From NCBI GenBank assembly GCA_008680965.1, contig NAKE01000001.1, forward strand, positions 2,232,001 to 2,296,000: 64,000 nucleotides of DNA. Direction: 5' to 3'. Position 1 is the first letter of the stretch, and the number at the start of each line of letters is the position of its first letter. The notes beneath the pieces are model-generated. The model ran no database searches, was not told where the DNA came from, and was given only the letters and a program-made list of their open reading frames with translations. The position numbers and the translations under genes are program-made. Source of the DNA: Collinsella aerofaciens. GTDB taxonomy: Bacteria; Actinomycetota; Coriobacteriia; Coriobacteriales; Coriobacteriaceae. Of this stretch, positions 51,136 to 59,305 are shown in pieces.

Positions 51136-51918
51136 ATGGATAAGCGAGATCTTGAGCAGTTGCTGAGCGATGTTGCCGGCGGAGCAGTCGCCCCGGCAGT
51201 CGCCCTCACGCGCATCCAGACGGCGCCGACCGCCGACCTGGGCTTTGCACAGCTCGATCTTTCGCGCGGGGTGCGCCAGGGAGCCGGCGAGGTTATCTAC
51301 GGCGCCGGTAAAACCGCCGAGCAGATTGCCGCCATTATCGAAGCGCTTCTCGATGCAGGCCAGGGACACGTCCTGGTCACGCGGCTCGATGCCGATAAGG
51401 CTGCGCGCACCGCTGAGCTTCTTGCCGACGACATCGACCTTGGATATATCCCGAACGCACAGCTCGCCCTCGTGGGCGGCAAGCCCTCCCCTACTGGCAA
51501 CGGACGCATCGTCGTCGCCTGCGCCGGCACGAGCGACCTGCCCGTCGCCGAAGAGGCCGCACTGACGGCCGAGTTCTACGGCAACGAAGTCGATCGTCTT
51601 TACGACGTGGGCGTCGCCGGCCTGCACCGCCTGCTCGCTCATGCCGAGGAACTTGCCCAGGCACAGGTGGTCATCGCCATCGCCGGCATGGAAGGCGCCC
51701 TGGCGAGCGTCATCGGCGGCCTGGTGAGCTGTCCGGTCATCGCCGTTCCCACGAGCGTGGGCTACGGTGCAAGCTTTGGCGGCGTGGCAGCACTGCTCGC
51801 CATGCTCAACTCCTGCGCCAGCGGCGTCTCGGTCGTCAATATCGACAACGGCTTTGGTGCCGCCTACCAGGCAAGTCTCATCAATCATCTGAGCGCCGGC
51901 ACGCCCTGCGCCCGTTAA
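51136..51918 (+). CDS. larB: Nickel-pincer cofactor synthesis carboxylase LarB
   Basis: 260 residues. LarB carboxylates and hydrolyses nicotinic acid adenine dinucleotide to give the dicarboxylated mononucleotide, the first step to the Ni-pincer cofactor of lactate racemase. Visible: the N-terminal LDLSRGVRQGAGEVIYG, AGTSDLPVAEEAA, and the PurE-like C-terminus (GMEGALASVIGGLV, VPTSVGYGASFGG). The start is ATG 51136 after GAAGGGAA. 10 bp before larC. Confidence 0.95.
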   Translation: MDKRDLEQLLSDVAGGAVAPAVALTRIQTAPTADLGFAQLDLSRGVRQGAGEVIYGAGKTAEQIAAIIEALLDAGQGHVLVTRLDADKAARTAELLADDIDLGYIPNAQLALVGGKPSPTGNGRIVVACAGTSDLPVAEEAALTAEFYGNEVDRLYDVGVAGLHRLLAHAEELAQAQVVIAIAGMEGALASVIGGLVSCPVIAVPTSVGYGASFGGVAALLAMLNSCASGVSVVNIDNGFGAAYQASLINHLSAGTPCAR

Positions 51919-51928
51919 GGAGCATCCC

Positions 51929-52840
51929 ATGTCCAACCATCAGCACACGCTTATCATCGACGGCACCTCGGGCATCAGCGGCGATATGACCGTCGCGGCC
52001 CTGCTCGACCTGGGTGCCAGCGAGAAGCACCTGCGCGAACAGCTCGCCACGCTGCCGGTCGACGGCTTTACGATCGCTGTCACGCGCGTAAACAAGCACG
52101 GCATCGACGCCTGCGATTTCGACGTTCAGCTTGCAGAGGGCCTCGAAAACCATGATCACGATATGGCCTGGCTCTACGGCAACGAAGCAGCTGCCGAGCA
52201 CACCCACGAGCATGAGCACCACCATCATGACCATGACGAACACGAACACTGCCACGAGCATGACCATGAGGCTCACGGTCATGGCCACGAGGGTCACCAT
52301 CACGCCCACCACCATCACCACCGTTCTTTGGCGGACGTCACCGCCATCATCAATGGCTCGCAGCTAAGCGATGGCGCCAAGCGTCGTGCGCTCGCCATCT
52401 TTACCGCGCTCGCCGCCGCCGAGGCCAAGGCCCACGGCAAAACGCCCGAGACCGTCATGTTCCACGAGGTGGGCGCCGTCGACTCCATCGTCGACGTCTG
52501 CTCTGTCGCCATCTGCCTCGATGACCTGGGCATTGAGGACATCGTGGTTGAGTCGCTCTCCGAGGGTCACGGTACCATCCACTGCGCCCACGGCCTTATG
52601 CCCATCCCGGTGCCCGCCGTCGTCAACCTATGCCAAGCAGGCAATATCGCCCTCACGCCCGCACCGGTCGCCGGCGAGCTCGTGACGCCCACGGGCGCCG
52701 CCATCGTCGCCGCACTGCGCACGTCCGAGCACCTGCCGGCCCGCTACCGCATCGAGGCCGTCGGCTACGGCGCCGGTAAGCGCCCCTACGAGGGTTGCTC
52801 CGGTAGGCTTCGCTGCCTGCTCGTTCACGCGGACGCATAG
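51929..52840 (+). CDS. larC: Nickel insertion protein LarC, short form (LarC1 only)
   Basis: 303 residues. LarC inserts Ni into the pincer cofactor with CTP. The N-terminal IDGTSGISGDMTVAALLDLG and the middle FHEVGAVDSIVDV and TPTGAAIVAAL are typical. Residues about 92-134 are a His/Glu/Asp run with over twenty His, a likely Ni store. The frame ends soon after AVGYGAGKRPYEG, where full-length LarC continues for about 140 residues (the LarC2 part). The tetR gene starts 2 bp later, so that part is absent here. Confidence 0.92.
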   Translation: MSNHQHTLIIDGTSGISGDMTVAALLDLGASEKHLREQLATLPVDGFTIAVTRVNKHGIDACDFDVQLAEGLENHDHDMAWLYGNEAAAEHTHEHEHHHHDHDEHEHCHEHDHEAHGHGHEGHHHAHHHHHRSLADVTAIINGSQLSDGAKRRALAIFTALAAAEAKAHGKTPETVMFHEVGAVDSIVDVCSVAICLDDLGIEDIVVESLSEGHGTIHCAHGLMPIPVPAVVNLCQAGNIALTPAPVAGELVTPTGAAIVAALRTSEHLPARYRIEAVGYGAGKRPYEGCSGRLRCLLVHADA

Positions 52841-52842
52841 CC

Positions 52843-53382
52843 ATGGATGCCCGCAAGGCAAAAAGCCGCGCTGCCATCGTTGCGGCGTTCTCCGAGCTGC
52901 TGCGCGAAGAGGACTACGGCAAGATCACCGTCGGCGACATCATCGCTCGCGCCCATGTGGGTCGGGCCACGTTCTACGGCCTCTTCAAGAGCAAAGATGA
53001 CCTATTGTCCGAGCTCGTGAGCGACATCTGCACCCACGCCCTCGATGACGATGGCGCACCGCTCGACGACCCACTCGTGCAGGTCGAGCATATTCTCAAC
53101 AATCTATGGGAACGTCGCCAGGGCGTCCGAGCGCTGGTGGCCGGCGCCGGCTCACGCGTCTTCGCCGACTGCTTACGCAAGACCATCATGTCACGAGCAG
53201 ACGAAACCGTCCCCACAGCCCCTGCAGGCCCCGCCGGCACCATGGACCGCAGTTTCTTACTGCACCACATAGCCTCAAGCTTCGTAGGAATGGTCCAATG
53301 GTGGGCCTGGCATAACTTCCAAGCCCCAAAAGAGGACGTAGCCAAAGACTACCTATCAGCCATAAAACCCCTCTTCAACTAA
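52843..53382 (+). CDS. TetR/AcrR-family regulator
   Basis: 179 residues. The N-terminal helix-turn-helix (KITVGDIIARAHVGRATFYGLFKSKDDLL) is TetR-type; the C-terminal ligand domain is short. It starts 2 bp after larC, so it is co-transcribed with larBC and probably controls the lar genes. The dyad at 51057 is its best candidate operator. In Lactobacillus plantarum the lar genes use a Crp-type regulator, so this would be a different control. Confidence 0.85.
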   Translation: MDARKAKSRAAIVAAFSELLREEDYGKITVGDIIARAHVGRATFYGLFKSKDDLLSELVSDICTHALDDDGAPLDDPLVQVEHILNNLWERRQGVRALVAGAGSRVFADCLRKTIMSRADETVPTAPAGPAGTMDRSFLLHHIASSFVGMVQWWAWHNFQAPKEDVAKDYLSAIKPLFN

Positions 53383-53540
53383 GTAAGAAGCTCATCCCAA
53401 AGCACCGCCCCACGCCAAGGCGCCACGCATCCCAAAGTGTCACTCGCACCTCAAAGCGCCTAACAACAAAGTGCCCACCACATCCAAATTCAGATATATA
53501 TGTTGGTTGCTTGTTCGAACGCAACTGGATTCCCGCAGGG

Positions 53541-53661
53541 TCCGGCATAGGTTAACTTTCCGCCGCATTCCGCAGGACGCAAGAAGCTCCCGCCGCACGA
53601 AGTGCGCAGCGGGAGCTTCTTGCATGTCCGAGGACGCGGCGGAAAGTTAACCTATGCCGGA
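53541..53661. repeat. Nested triple palindrome, copy D1
   Basis: Outer perfect arms of 26 bp (53541-53566 and 53636-53661), then 12-nt internal segments (TTCCGCAGGAC and TGTCCGAGGAC parts), then perfect 15-bp arms GCAAGAAGCTCCCGC / GCGGGAGCTTCTTGC (53579 and 53609), then GCACGAAGTGC at the tip. CCGCAGGG precedes and CCCGGACG follows. It lies between the convergent tetR and larD genes. Confidence 0.9.
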
Positions 53662-53688
53662 CCCGGACGTTATATCAATTGCCTTGGA

Positions 53689-54420
53689 CTAGAACATGCC
53701 CAAGAAACCATGCACAAACAACGCAGCCACGATGGCACCGACAAACGGAGCGATGCCAGGAACAAGCAGACCATACTTCCAGTTGTTGTCGGCCTTGTTC
53801 TTGATCGGCAGCACCTGATAGGCCATGCGAGGACCAAGGTCACGAGCCTGGTTCATGGCGAAGCCGGTGATGCCGCCCATGCCCATGCCAACGGCCCAAA
53901 CGATCAGGCCGACGCAGATTGCGAGCATCAAAACGTCCTCACCAGCACGGCTAGCAGCAGCAAGGATGGCGCTAATGAACACAAAGGTGCAGATGGCCTC
54001 GCAGAAGAAGTTGCGGGCATAGTTCGTACCCTCGGTGGTGGGGTTGGTCGAGAAGATGTTGCGCTGAGCAATGGGATCGACGACACCCTCGGAAGCCTTG
54101 AACTCATCAGCATACATGAACCACGCGATGCAGGCGCCCACAAAGCCGCCGAGCATATCGGCAAGCATGAAGGGGATGCAGTTGCCCCACGGCACCAGAC
54201 CGACGATGCACTGGGCAAGCACCATAGCGGGGTTCATGCACACGGCGCCGCCAAAGACAAACAGGCAGACCGAGATGCCAAAAGACCAGGTGGTGATGGC
54301 AAACATATGGCCAGAGCCCTGATACTTGGTGCCCTTGAGCACGGTATCGCAGTGCACGCCGACGCCAAAGACGATCATGAGGGCCGTCGCGCCGAATTCG
54401 CAGAGGAGTTTGGTAAGCAT
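53689..54420 (-). CDS. larD: Aquaglyceroporin-family channel, LarD-like
   Basis: 243 residues, six membrane helices, MIP family. The first half-helix has a normal NPA (CMNPAMVLAQ); the second is NQA (FAMNQARDLGPR) instead of the usual NPARDLGPR. It lies 49 bp behind larA in the same direction, as LarD (a lactic-acid facilitator) does in lactate racemase operons. Glycerol or lactate are the likely solutes. Confidence 0.8.
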   Translation of the reverse strand: MLTKLLCEFGATALMIVFGVGVHCDTVLKGTKYQGSGHMFAITTWSFGISVCLFVFGGAVCMNPAMVLAQCIVGLVPWGNCIPFMLADMLGGFVGACIAWFMYADEFKASEGVVDPIAQRNIFSTNPTTEGTNYARNFFCEAICTFVFISAILAAASRAGEDVLMLAICVGLIVWAVGMGMGGITGFAMNQARDLGPRMAYQVLPIKNKADNNWKYGLLVPGIAPFVGAIVAALFVHGFLGMF

Positions 54421-54469
54421 AAAATCTTATCTTTCTTGTCGGTTATAAACGATTCGTTTAAGCCGCGCG

Positions 54470-55747
54470 CTAGTGCTGCGCGACGACAACGCCCAGGCCA
54501 TCGGGAATAACGGCGACCTTGGCGTCGGCACCCTTCATCTCAAAGGCGAGCTTGAGCGCCTCCTCGAGGGTGTTAACCGGCGTCATGTGCATATCCTTGA
54601 GCATCTGGTGGTCGCACAGGTCGGTAACCATGATCACAGGGTGATGTGCCAGGATGCGAGCGAAAATCTGGCTCGTCCACTGATCGGGCAGGGTCTCGTC
54701 CTTGGGACGGTCGATGCAGGCACGCTCAAACTCTGCCGGATCGTTGTCGGCGATGTTGTGGTAGAAGCCCTCGCCGCCGTGACCGTCGGCGCAGCCGGCG
54801 ACATCGATGATCACGCCGCCCTCGGGAAGCGTGGCCTCGGCAGCGCACATGCCCTTCACAGCCTGATAGATGTTCTGATCGAGGGGGTAGCCGCCGTTAG
54901 TGGTAATGGCGATCTCGCACTCGACGGGTTCAACGCCGGCAAGGCTCTTCACGAACTCGCAGCCAGCCTCGTGCGCCTTGTGGATGTCGCCGGCAAAGGA
55001 GCCAATGACCTCGTGCTTGCCGTTGAGCACCACGTTGAGCACAAAGGCAAGGTGAGCCATCTCGGCGGCGGCAAACATGTCCTCGCTCACGTGGTTGTGG
55101 CACAGGTTGCCGGGACGCGAGTGGGAATCGTTCACAAACTGACCGTTGTGGTTGTACATGATGGTCTTGTAGCTGGCGATGCCAGGCAGGACGGACTTGC
55201 GGCTACCAGAGAAACCGGCAAAGAAGTGCGGCTCAATAAAGCCCTCGGCAAGCAGCAGATCGCAATCGGCAGCGATCTTGTTGATGATGCACTCGCCACC
55301 AGAAGGCAGGGTGCCGATCTTTTTCATCATGCTGTCGTCAGTCGCGACGTGCATAACGATTTCTTCGTTGGCAACGATCTCCTCGCCGTACTTGTTGACG
55401 AGCTCCTCGTGCGTCGACGGACGATGCATACCCGTAGCAACCAGAATGCGAACGCGCGCCTCAGGCGCAGCGGAGTGGATGTGATGCAGCAGAATAGGCA
55501 TCGTCACACGCGAGGGAACGGGACGCGTATGATCTGAGCTAATGATGACAATATCCTTCTTGCCAGCACAAAGCTCCTCGAGCGAAGGCGAGCCGTAAGG
55601 GTTGGCAAGCGACTCCTCAACCAGCTCTTCCTGCGATTTCGTGGTCTTAAACTCGTTTTGATGACCTTCCATCACACCCGCGAAGTTCTTATCCTCGAGT
55701 TCCAGATGCAACGTCTTGTGGTCAAACGGCAGTTCACATTCAAACAA
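54470..55747 (-). CDS. larA: Nickel-dependent lactate racemase LarA
   Basis: 425 residues from the TTG at 55747, which gives a protein colinear with Lactobacillus plantarum LarA: His108 (GMHRPS), His174 (EPHFFAGFSG) and Lys184 (GSRKSVLPG), the acid-base His pair and the cofactor-linking Lys, fall on the same numbers. SSDHTRPVPS is also conserved. It interconverts L- and D-lactate (or another 2-hydroxy acid) with the Ni-pincer cofactor. An ATG start at 55825 would add an unlikely 26-residue tail. Followed by larD. Confidence 0.93.
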   Translation of the reverse strand: MFECELPFDHKTLHLELEDKNFAGVMEGHQNEFKTTKSQEELVEESLANPYGSPSLEELCAGKKDIVIISSDHTRPVPSRVTMPILLHHIHSAAPEARVRILVATGMHRPSTHEELVNKYGEEIVANEEIVMHVATDDSMMKKIGTLPSGGECIINKIAADCDLLLAEGFIEPHFFAGFSGSRKSVLPGIASYKTIMYNHNGQFVNDSHSRPGNLCHNHVSEDMFAAAEMAHLAFVLNVVLNGKHEVIGSFAGDIHKAHEAGCEFVKSLAGVEPVECEIAITTNGGYPLDQNIYQAVKGMCAAEATLPEGGVIIDVAGCADGHGGEGFYHNIADNDPAEFERACIDRPKDETLPDQWTSQIFARILAHHPVIMVTDLCDHQMLKDMHMTPVNTLEEALKLAFEMKGADAKVAVIPDGLGVVVAQH

Positions 55748-56086
55748 TGACGAGCGCCCTCTTCCTTTCAACTGACACACTAGATAAACCGTTGGAAGGA
55801 TACGCCGCTCACCGAAAAACACCACCGTCTACCGACTCATTAACACAACGTTCATATTTGACCCACAACAAAACGACCGCGATCCCAAACAGGACCGCGG
55901 CCGCTACAGTCGTAAGGCGAGAAGCGCGCCTTTCTTCCCTTCAGCCCGTAATCCGCCGAAGACCGAGGACGAAGGGACCCGATGGGTTTCCCTCTGAATG
56001 CACTCCGCAGCACGAAGCCCCATCAAAGTGCGCGAAGCGCGCCATCTTTTCCCCAGCCAGTAATCCGCCGAAGACCGGACATCGCA
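55748..56086. other. larA upstream region with tandem repeat fragments
   Basis: No gene. It should hold the larA promoter. It has a GC hairpin (55877-55900), two copies of GAAGCGCGCC (55921, 56034) and of GTAATCCGCCGAAGACCG (55948, 56060) 112-113 bp apart, and a decayed copy of the D-element inner part (CACTCCGCAGCACGAAGCCC at 56001, AAAGTGCGC at 56025). Confidence 0.6.
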
Positions 56087-56213
56087 GGGCCCGCCATCAG
56101 CTTACTTTTAGGCACACTCCGCAGGACGCAAGAAGCCCTCGCCGCACAAAGTGCGCAGCGAGGGCTTCTTGCATGTCCGAGGACGTGCCTAAAAGTAAGC
56201 TGATGGCGGGCCC
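56087..56213. repeat. Nested triple palindrome, copy D2
   Basis: Outer perfect arms of 29 bp (56087-56115, 56185-56213), 12-nt internal segments identical in plan to copy D1, perfect 15-bp arms GCAAGAAGCCCTCGC / GCGAGGGCTTCTTGC (56128 and 56158), and the tip GCACAAAGTGC. It ends 21 bp 3' of the ppc stop. Confidence 0.9.
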
Positions 56214-56234
56214 GGACGACTACAGGGCTATCGA

Positions 56235-59048
56235 TTACCCCGTGTTCTGCAATCCTGCCGAGACGCCGGTCACAGTCGAAAGAATCAGGCTCATGTACTC
56301 GGCCTTCTTCTCCTCGGCCATCTCGTCCTGGTTCATACGCACCTCGCGAAGGGCGCGGACCTGGGCGATGGACAGGGCGTCGACGTAGGGATTACGCACA
56401 CGGACGGCGCAGCCGAGCACACGGCGGCGCTGCAGCGGCCATTCGTCACCGACGATGGCAAGAACCCACTTACGCGTGAGCTGCATCTCGGTGAAGACCT
56501 TCTCGGACAAATCCTGGCGATCGCCCAGGTGCAGGTACATCTTGGCGATGCGCTGGTCGGTCTTGGCGATCGACATCTCGATGTTGTCGATAAAGGTGCG
56601 GAAGAACGGCCACTCCTGGTAGGCAGCCTTAAGCTGGTCCAGATCGCCAAACTGCTCGCAGGCGGTACCCAGGCCGTACCAGGCGGCCAGATTGATGCGC
56701 GCCTGGCTCCAGCTGAAGATCCACGGAATGGTACGCAGGTCGTCGAGCGACTTGGCACCCAAACCGCGCTTGGCGGGACGCGAGCCGATCGGCAGCAGAC
56801 CGACCTCGGTCAGCGGCGTCACGGTCGAGAACCACGGTGTAAAGTCCTCGGTGTTCAGCAGGTCCAGATAGCGCTCGTGGCTTACGGCGTTGAGCTTCTC
56901 GGACATATCCCAGAACTTCTGCGTGGTCTCGGTGTTGGTCTTCTCGACGCTCGGGGCCGACTGCAAAAGCGTTGCGGCGGCAACGGACTCAACATGGCGC
57001 TGAGCCAGCGTGCGGTTGCCGTAGCGGGCAAAGATGACCTCGCCCTGCTCGGTGAGCTTAAAGAAGCAGTTGACCGAACCCTTGGGCTGCGCCAGCACGG
57101 CCTTGTTGGCCGGACCGCCGCCACGGCCCACGGCACCGCCGCGACCGTGCATGAGCACCAGATCGATATCGTTTTTCTCGGCCCACTTGGCAATGCGCTC
57201 CTGCGCGGAGTGCAGCGCGAGCATGGCCGTGGTAGGACCGGCATCCTTGGAGGAGTCGGAATAGCCCAGCATGACCTCCATGCGGCGGTTGGTCTGGGCA
57301 AGGCGCTTTTGCACCACGGGCAGCGTAAGCATCTGGTCGAGCACGTCGACGCAGCCCTCGAGGTCCTCGAGCTGCTCGAACAGCGGGATCACGTCGAGCT
57401 CGGGCACGTCCTCCTCGTGCGCAAAGGACAGGTGGGCAAGCTCAAAGACGTCGGCCACATGCTGAGCGCTCTTGGTGAACGAGATGATGTAGCGGTGCGC
57501 CATCTTCTTGCCGTAGCGCTTTTGGATGGAGCCGATAGCGCGGAAGGTGTCGATGACCTCGCGCGTCATGGGCTGCAAATCACCATGGATACCGTTCTCG
57601 TGAATATCCTTGAGAGCGCGGGCGTGCACCACGGAGTGCTGACGGAACTCCATCTCGACCATATGGAAGCCGAAGGACTCGACCTGCCAGATGATGGTCT
57701 GGACCGGGCCGTAGGCAGCACGGACGGCACCGCAGGCGGCCAGGGAGCGCTGAACGACGCGCAGGTCATCCAAGAACTCGTCTGCGCTGTGGTACATGGT
57801 GTCGGTGATGCGACGCACGGTGGCGTTCAGACGGTCGGCCATGACGAGCATGACGGCGCGATGCGGCTCGTGCTCGGAGATCAGCTCGGCGCGTGCGGTG
57901 TACTGGGTGCTCATCTCGACCTGATGGTTCCACAGGTTGATGAGCTCGGCAGACGGCTTGCTGTAGGTGGCCTCGAGCGTGAGGTTGCGGCCGATGCGGC
58001 GGCACTTGTCCTCGAGCTTGAGCACCATGTGGGTGAAGTACTTGGCGGCGACCTCACGGCTCACCTTGGCGGTGACGTTGGGGTTGCCGTCACGGTCGGA
58101 GCCGATCCAGCTGCCGGGATGGAAGAATGCCGGGCACAGCGGCGGCACGGTACCGGCCTTATCACCCAGCACCCAGTCGTCAAAACGACGATAGATAACG
58201 GGGATGACGTCGAACAGCGTGTTATCGAAGATGTCGATGATGGTATCGGCTTCCTCGACCGGCGTGGGTTTCTTGAGCGCGATGGGGCTCGTACGCACCA
58301 GGGCGTCGATTTCCTGCAGCATATGGCGCTCGTTCTCCACTAGGTCGGAGCCGCCCAGGCGCGGACGCTCCTCCAGCAGGTTGGAAATACGGCGAATCTT
58401 GCCCTCGACGGCCTTACGACGGGCCTCGGTGGGATGTGCGGTAAAGACAGGGTGGAACTCCAGCTTGTCGAGCAGCTCGTTGGCGCCCTCGACACCCATC
58501 TCGTTTACCAACTGGTGATAGGCGACGGTGAGCTCGTTGGCGGGATCGACCTCGGTATCGGTCGATGCGCCGGCCTCGCGCTCGCGCAGCTGCGCCACGC
58601 GGTAGTTCTCCTCCGACAGGTTTGCCAGATGGAAGAAGCTCGTAAAGGCGCGGACGATAACCTGCTGCTTATCGAGCGGCAGACTGTCGATCAGATCAAC
58701 GACCTCGCGAAACGCCACGGCGGTGGGCTCGTCGGCAGTGGGCACGCCCTGCTCGTCGACGGACTCGTCGGCAGCACGGGTGCCGGGGTTTCCGGCGTTG
58801 GCCACAATCTCGGCTGTCAAAATCTTGTCGAACAGGTCCGCGATCTCGGGATCATACTCGCTAAGCACACGGCGCTCCAGGCGCAAGAACAGCGCCAGAT
58901 TGTCGCGCAGCTCCTCGGGGATCTCGATCTCAGCGAGACGCTCCTTGGATTCGGCATTCGAGCCGATTCGGTTAACGAGGCGGTTGACCACGGCAGCGAC
59001 GCGCGCCGCGGCTTCGGGTACAGACTGGTTGCTTAGGTTCTCAGCCAC
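56235..59048 (-). CDS. ppc: Phosphoenolpyruvate carboxylase
   Basis: 937 residues, full-length bacterial PEPC, which makes oxaloacetate from PEP and bicarbonate to refill the TCA pool. The catalytic His lies in FTAHPTEA. Other signatures: GSDRDGNPNVT, GYSDSSKDAG, HGRGGAVGRGGGP, SRPAKRG, and the C-terminal QNTG. The start is GTG 59048 with GGGAGGAAAC; ATG 59060 has its ribosome site too close. Single gene. Confidence 0.97.
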   Translation of the reverse strand: MAENLSNQSVPEAAARVAAVVNRLVNRIGSNAESKERLAEIEIPEELRDNLALFLRLERRVLSEYDPEIADLFDKILTAEIVANAGNPGTRAADESVDEQGVPTADEPTAVAFREVVDLIDSLPLDKQQVIVRAFTSFFHLANLSEENYRVAQLREREAGASTDTEVDPANELTVAYHQLVNEMGVEGANELLDKLEFHPVFTAHPTEARRKAVEGKIRRISNLLEERPRLGGSDLVENERHMLQEIDALVRTSPIALKKPTPVEEADTIIDIFDNTLFDVIPVIYRRFDDWVLGDKAGTVPPLCPAFFHPGSWIGSDRDGNPNVTAKVSREVAAKYFTHMVLKLEDKCRRIGRNLTLEATYSKPSAELINLWNHQVEMSTQYTARAELISEHEPHRAVMLVMADRLNATVRRITDTMYHSADEFLDDLRVVQRSLAACGAVRAAYGPVQTIIWQVESFGFHMVEMEFRQHSVVHARALKDIHENGIHGDLQPMTREVIDTFRAIGSIQKRYGKKMAHRYIISFTKSAQHVADVFELAHLSFAHEEDVPELDVIPLFEQLEDLEGCVDVLDQMLTLPVVQKRLAQTNRRMEVMLGYSDSSKDAGPTTAMLALHSAQERIAKWAEKNDIDLVLMHGRGGAVGRGGGPANKAVLAQPKGSVNCFFKLTEQGEVIFARYGNRTLAQRHVESVAAATLLQSAPSVEKTNTETTQKFWDMSEKLNAVSHERYLDLLNTEDFTPWFSTVTPLTEVGLLPIGSRPAKRGLGAKSLDDLRTIPWIFSWSQARINLAAWYGLGTACEQFGDLDQLKAAYQEWPFFRTFIDNIEMSIAKTDQRIAKMYLHLGDRQDLSEKVFTEMQLTRKWVLAIVGDEWPLQRRRVLGCAVRVRNPYVDALSIAQVRALREVRMNQDEMAEEKKAEYMSLILSTVTGVSAGLQNTG

Positions 59049-59212
59049 GTTTCCTCCCATTCCTCCTTCTATGCACGTAACATGCGGTATTCATTATAGG
59101 CGCTTGCGAAATACTTTCGACACTGATTGCGCTTTACCACACAAAAGTATTTTCTGCATTGCAAGGGTTTTTGCTCTAAATGGTCGTATTTCTCGGTGGA
59201 CGGCATACACAA

Positions 59213-59248
59213 ACGGGGGCATTCCGCATAAATGCGAAACACCCCCGT
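59213..59248 (-). terminator. Terminator of hisS
   Basis: ACGGGGG / CCCCCGT outer stem with an inner CGCAT / ATGCG stem, then TTTGTG on the minus strand, 57 bp after hisS. Confidence 0.75.
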
Positions 59249-59305
59249 AACAATCGCTCGCAATGGACGAGACACTCAAGCGGACCCGCAGCTCAAAATG
59301 ATGCG

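Noticed and set aside
52199..52322. His-codon-rich stretch as a DNA repeat or microsatellite
   Set aside because: It is in frame within larC and encodes a His-rich metal-binding region, as in other nickel proteins.
53541..56213. Retron, integron attC or phage att site
   Set aside because: No reverse transcriptase or integrase gene lies nearby, and the arms do not carry attC core sites.
59106..59153. AAATACTTT..AAAGTATTT dyad upstream of ppc
   Set aside because: The arms are short and far apart, and I could not tie them to a promoter or a regulator family.
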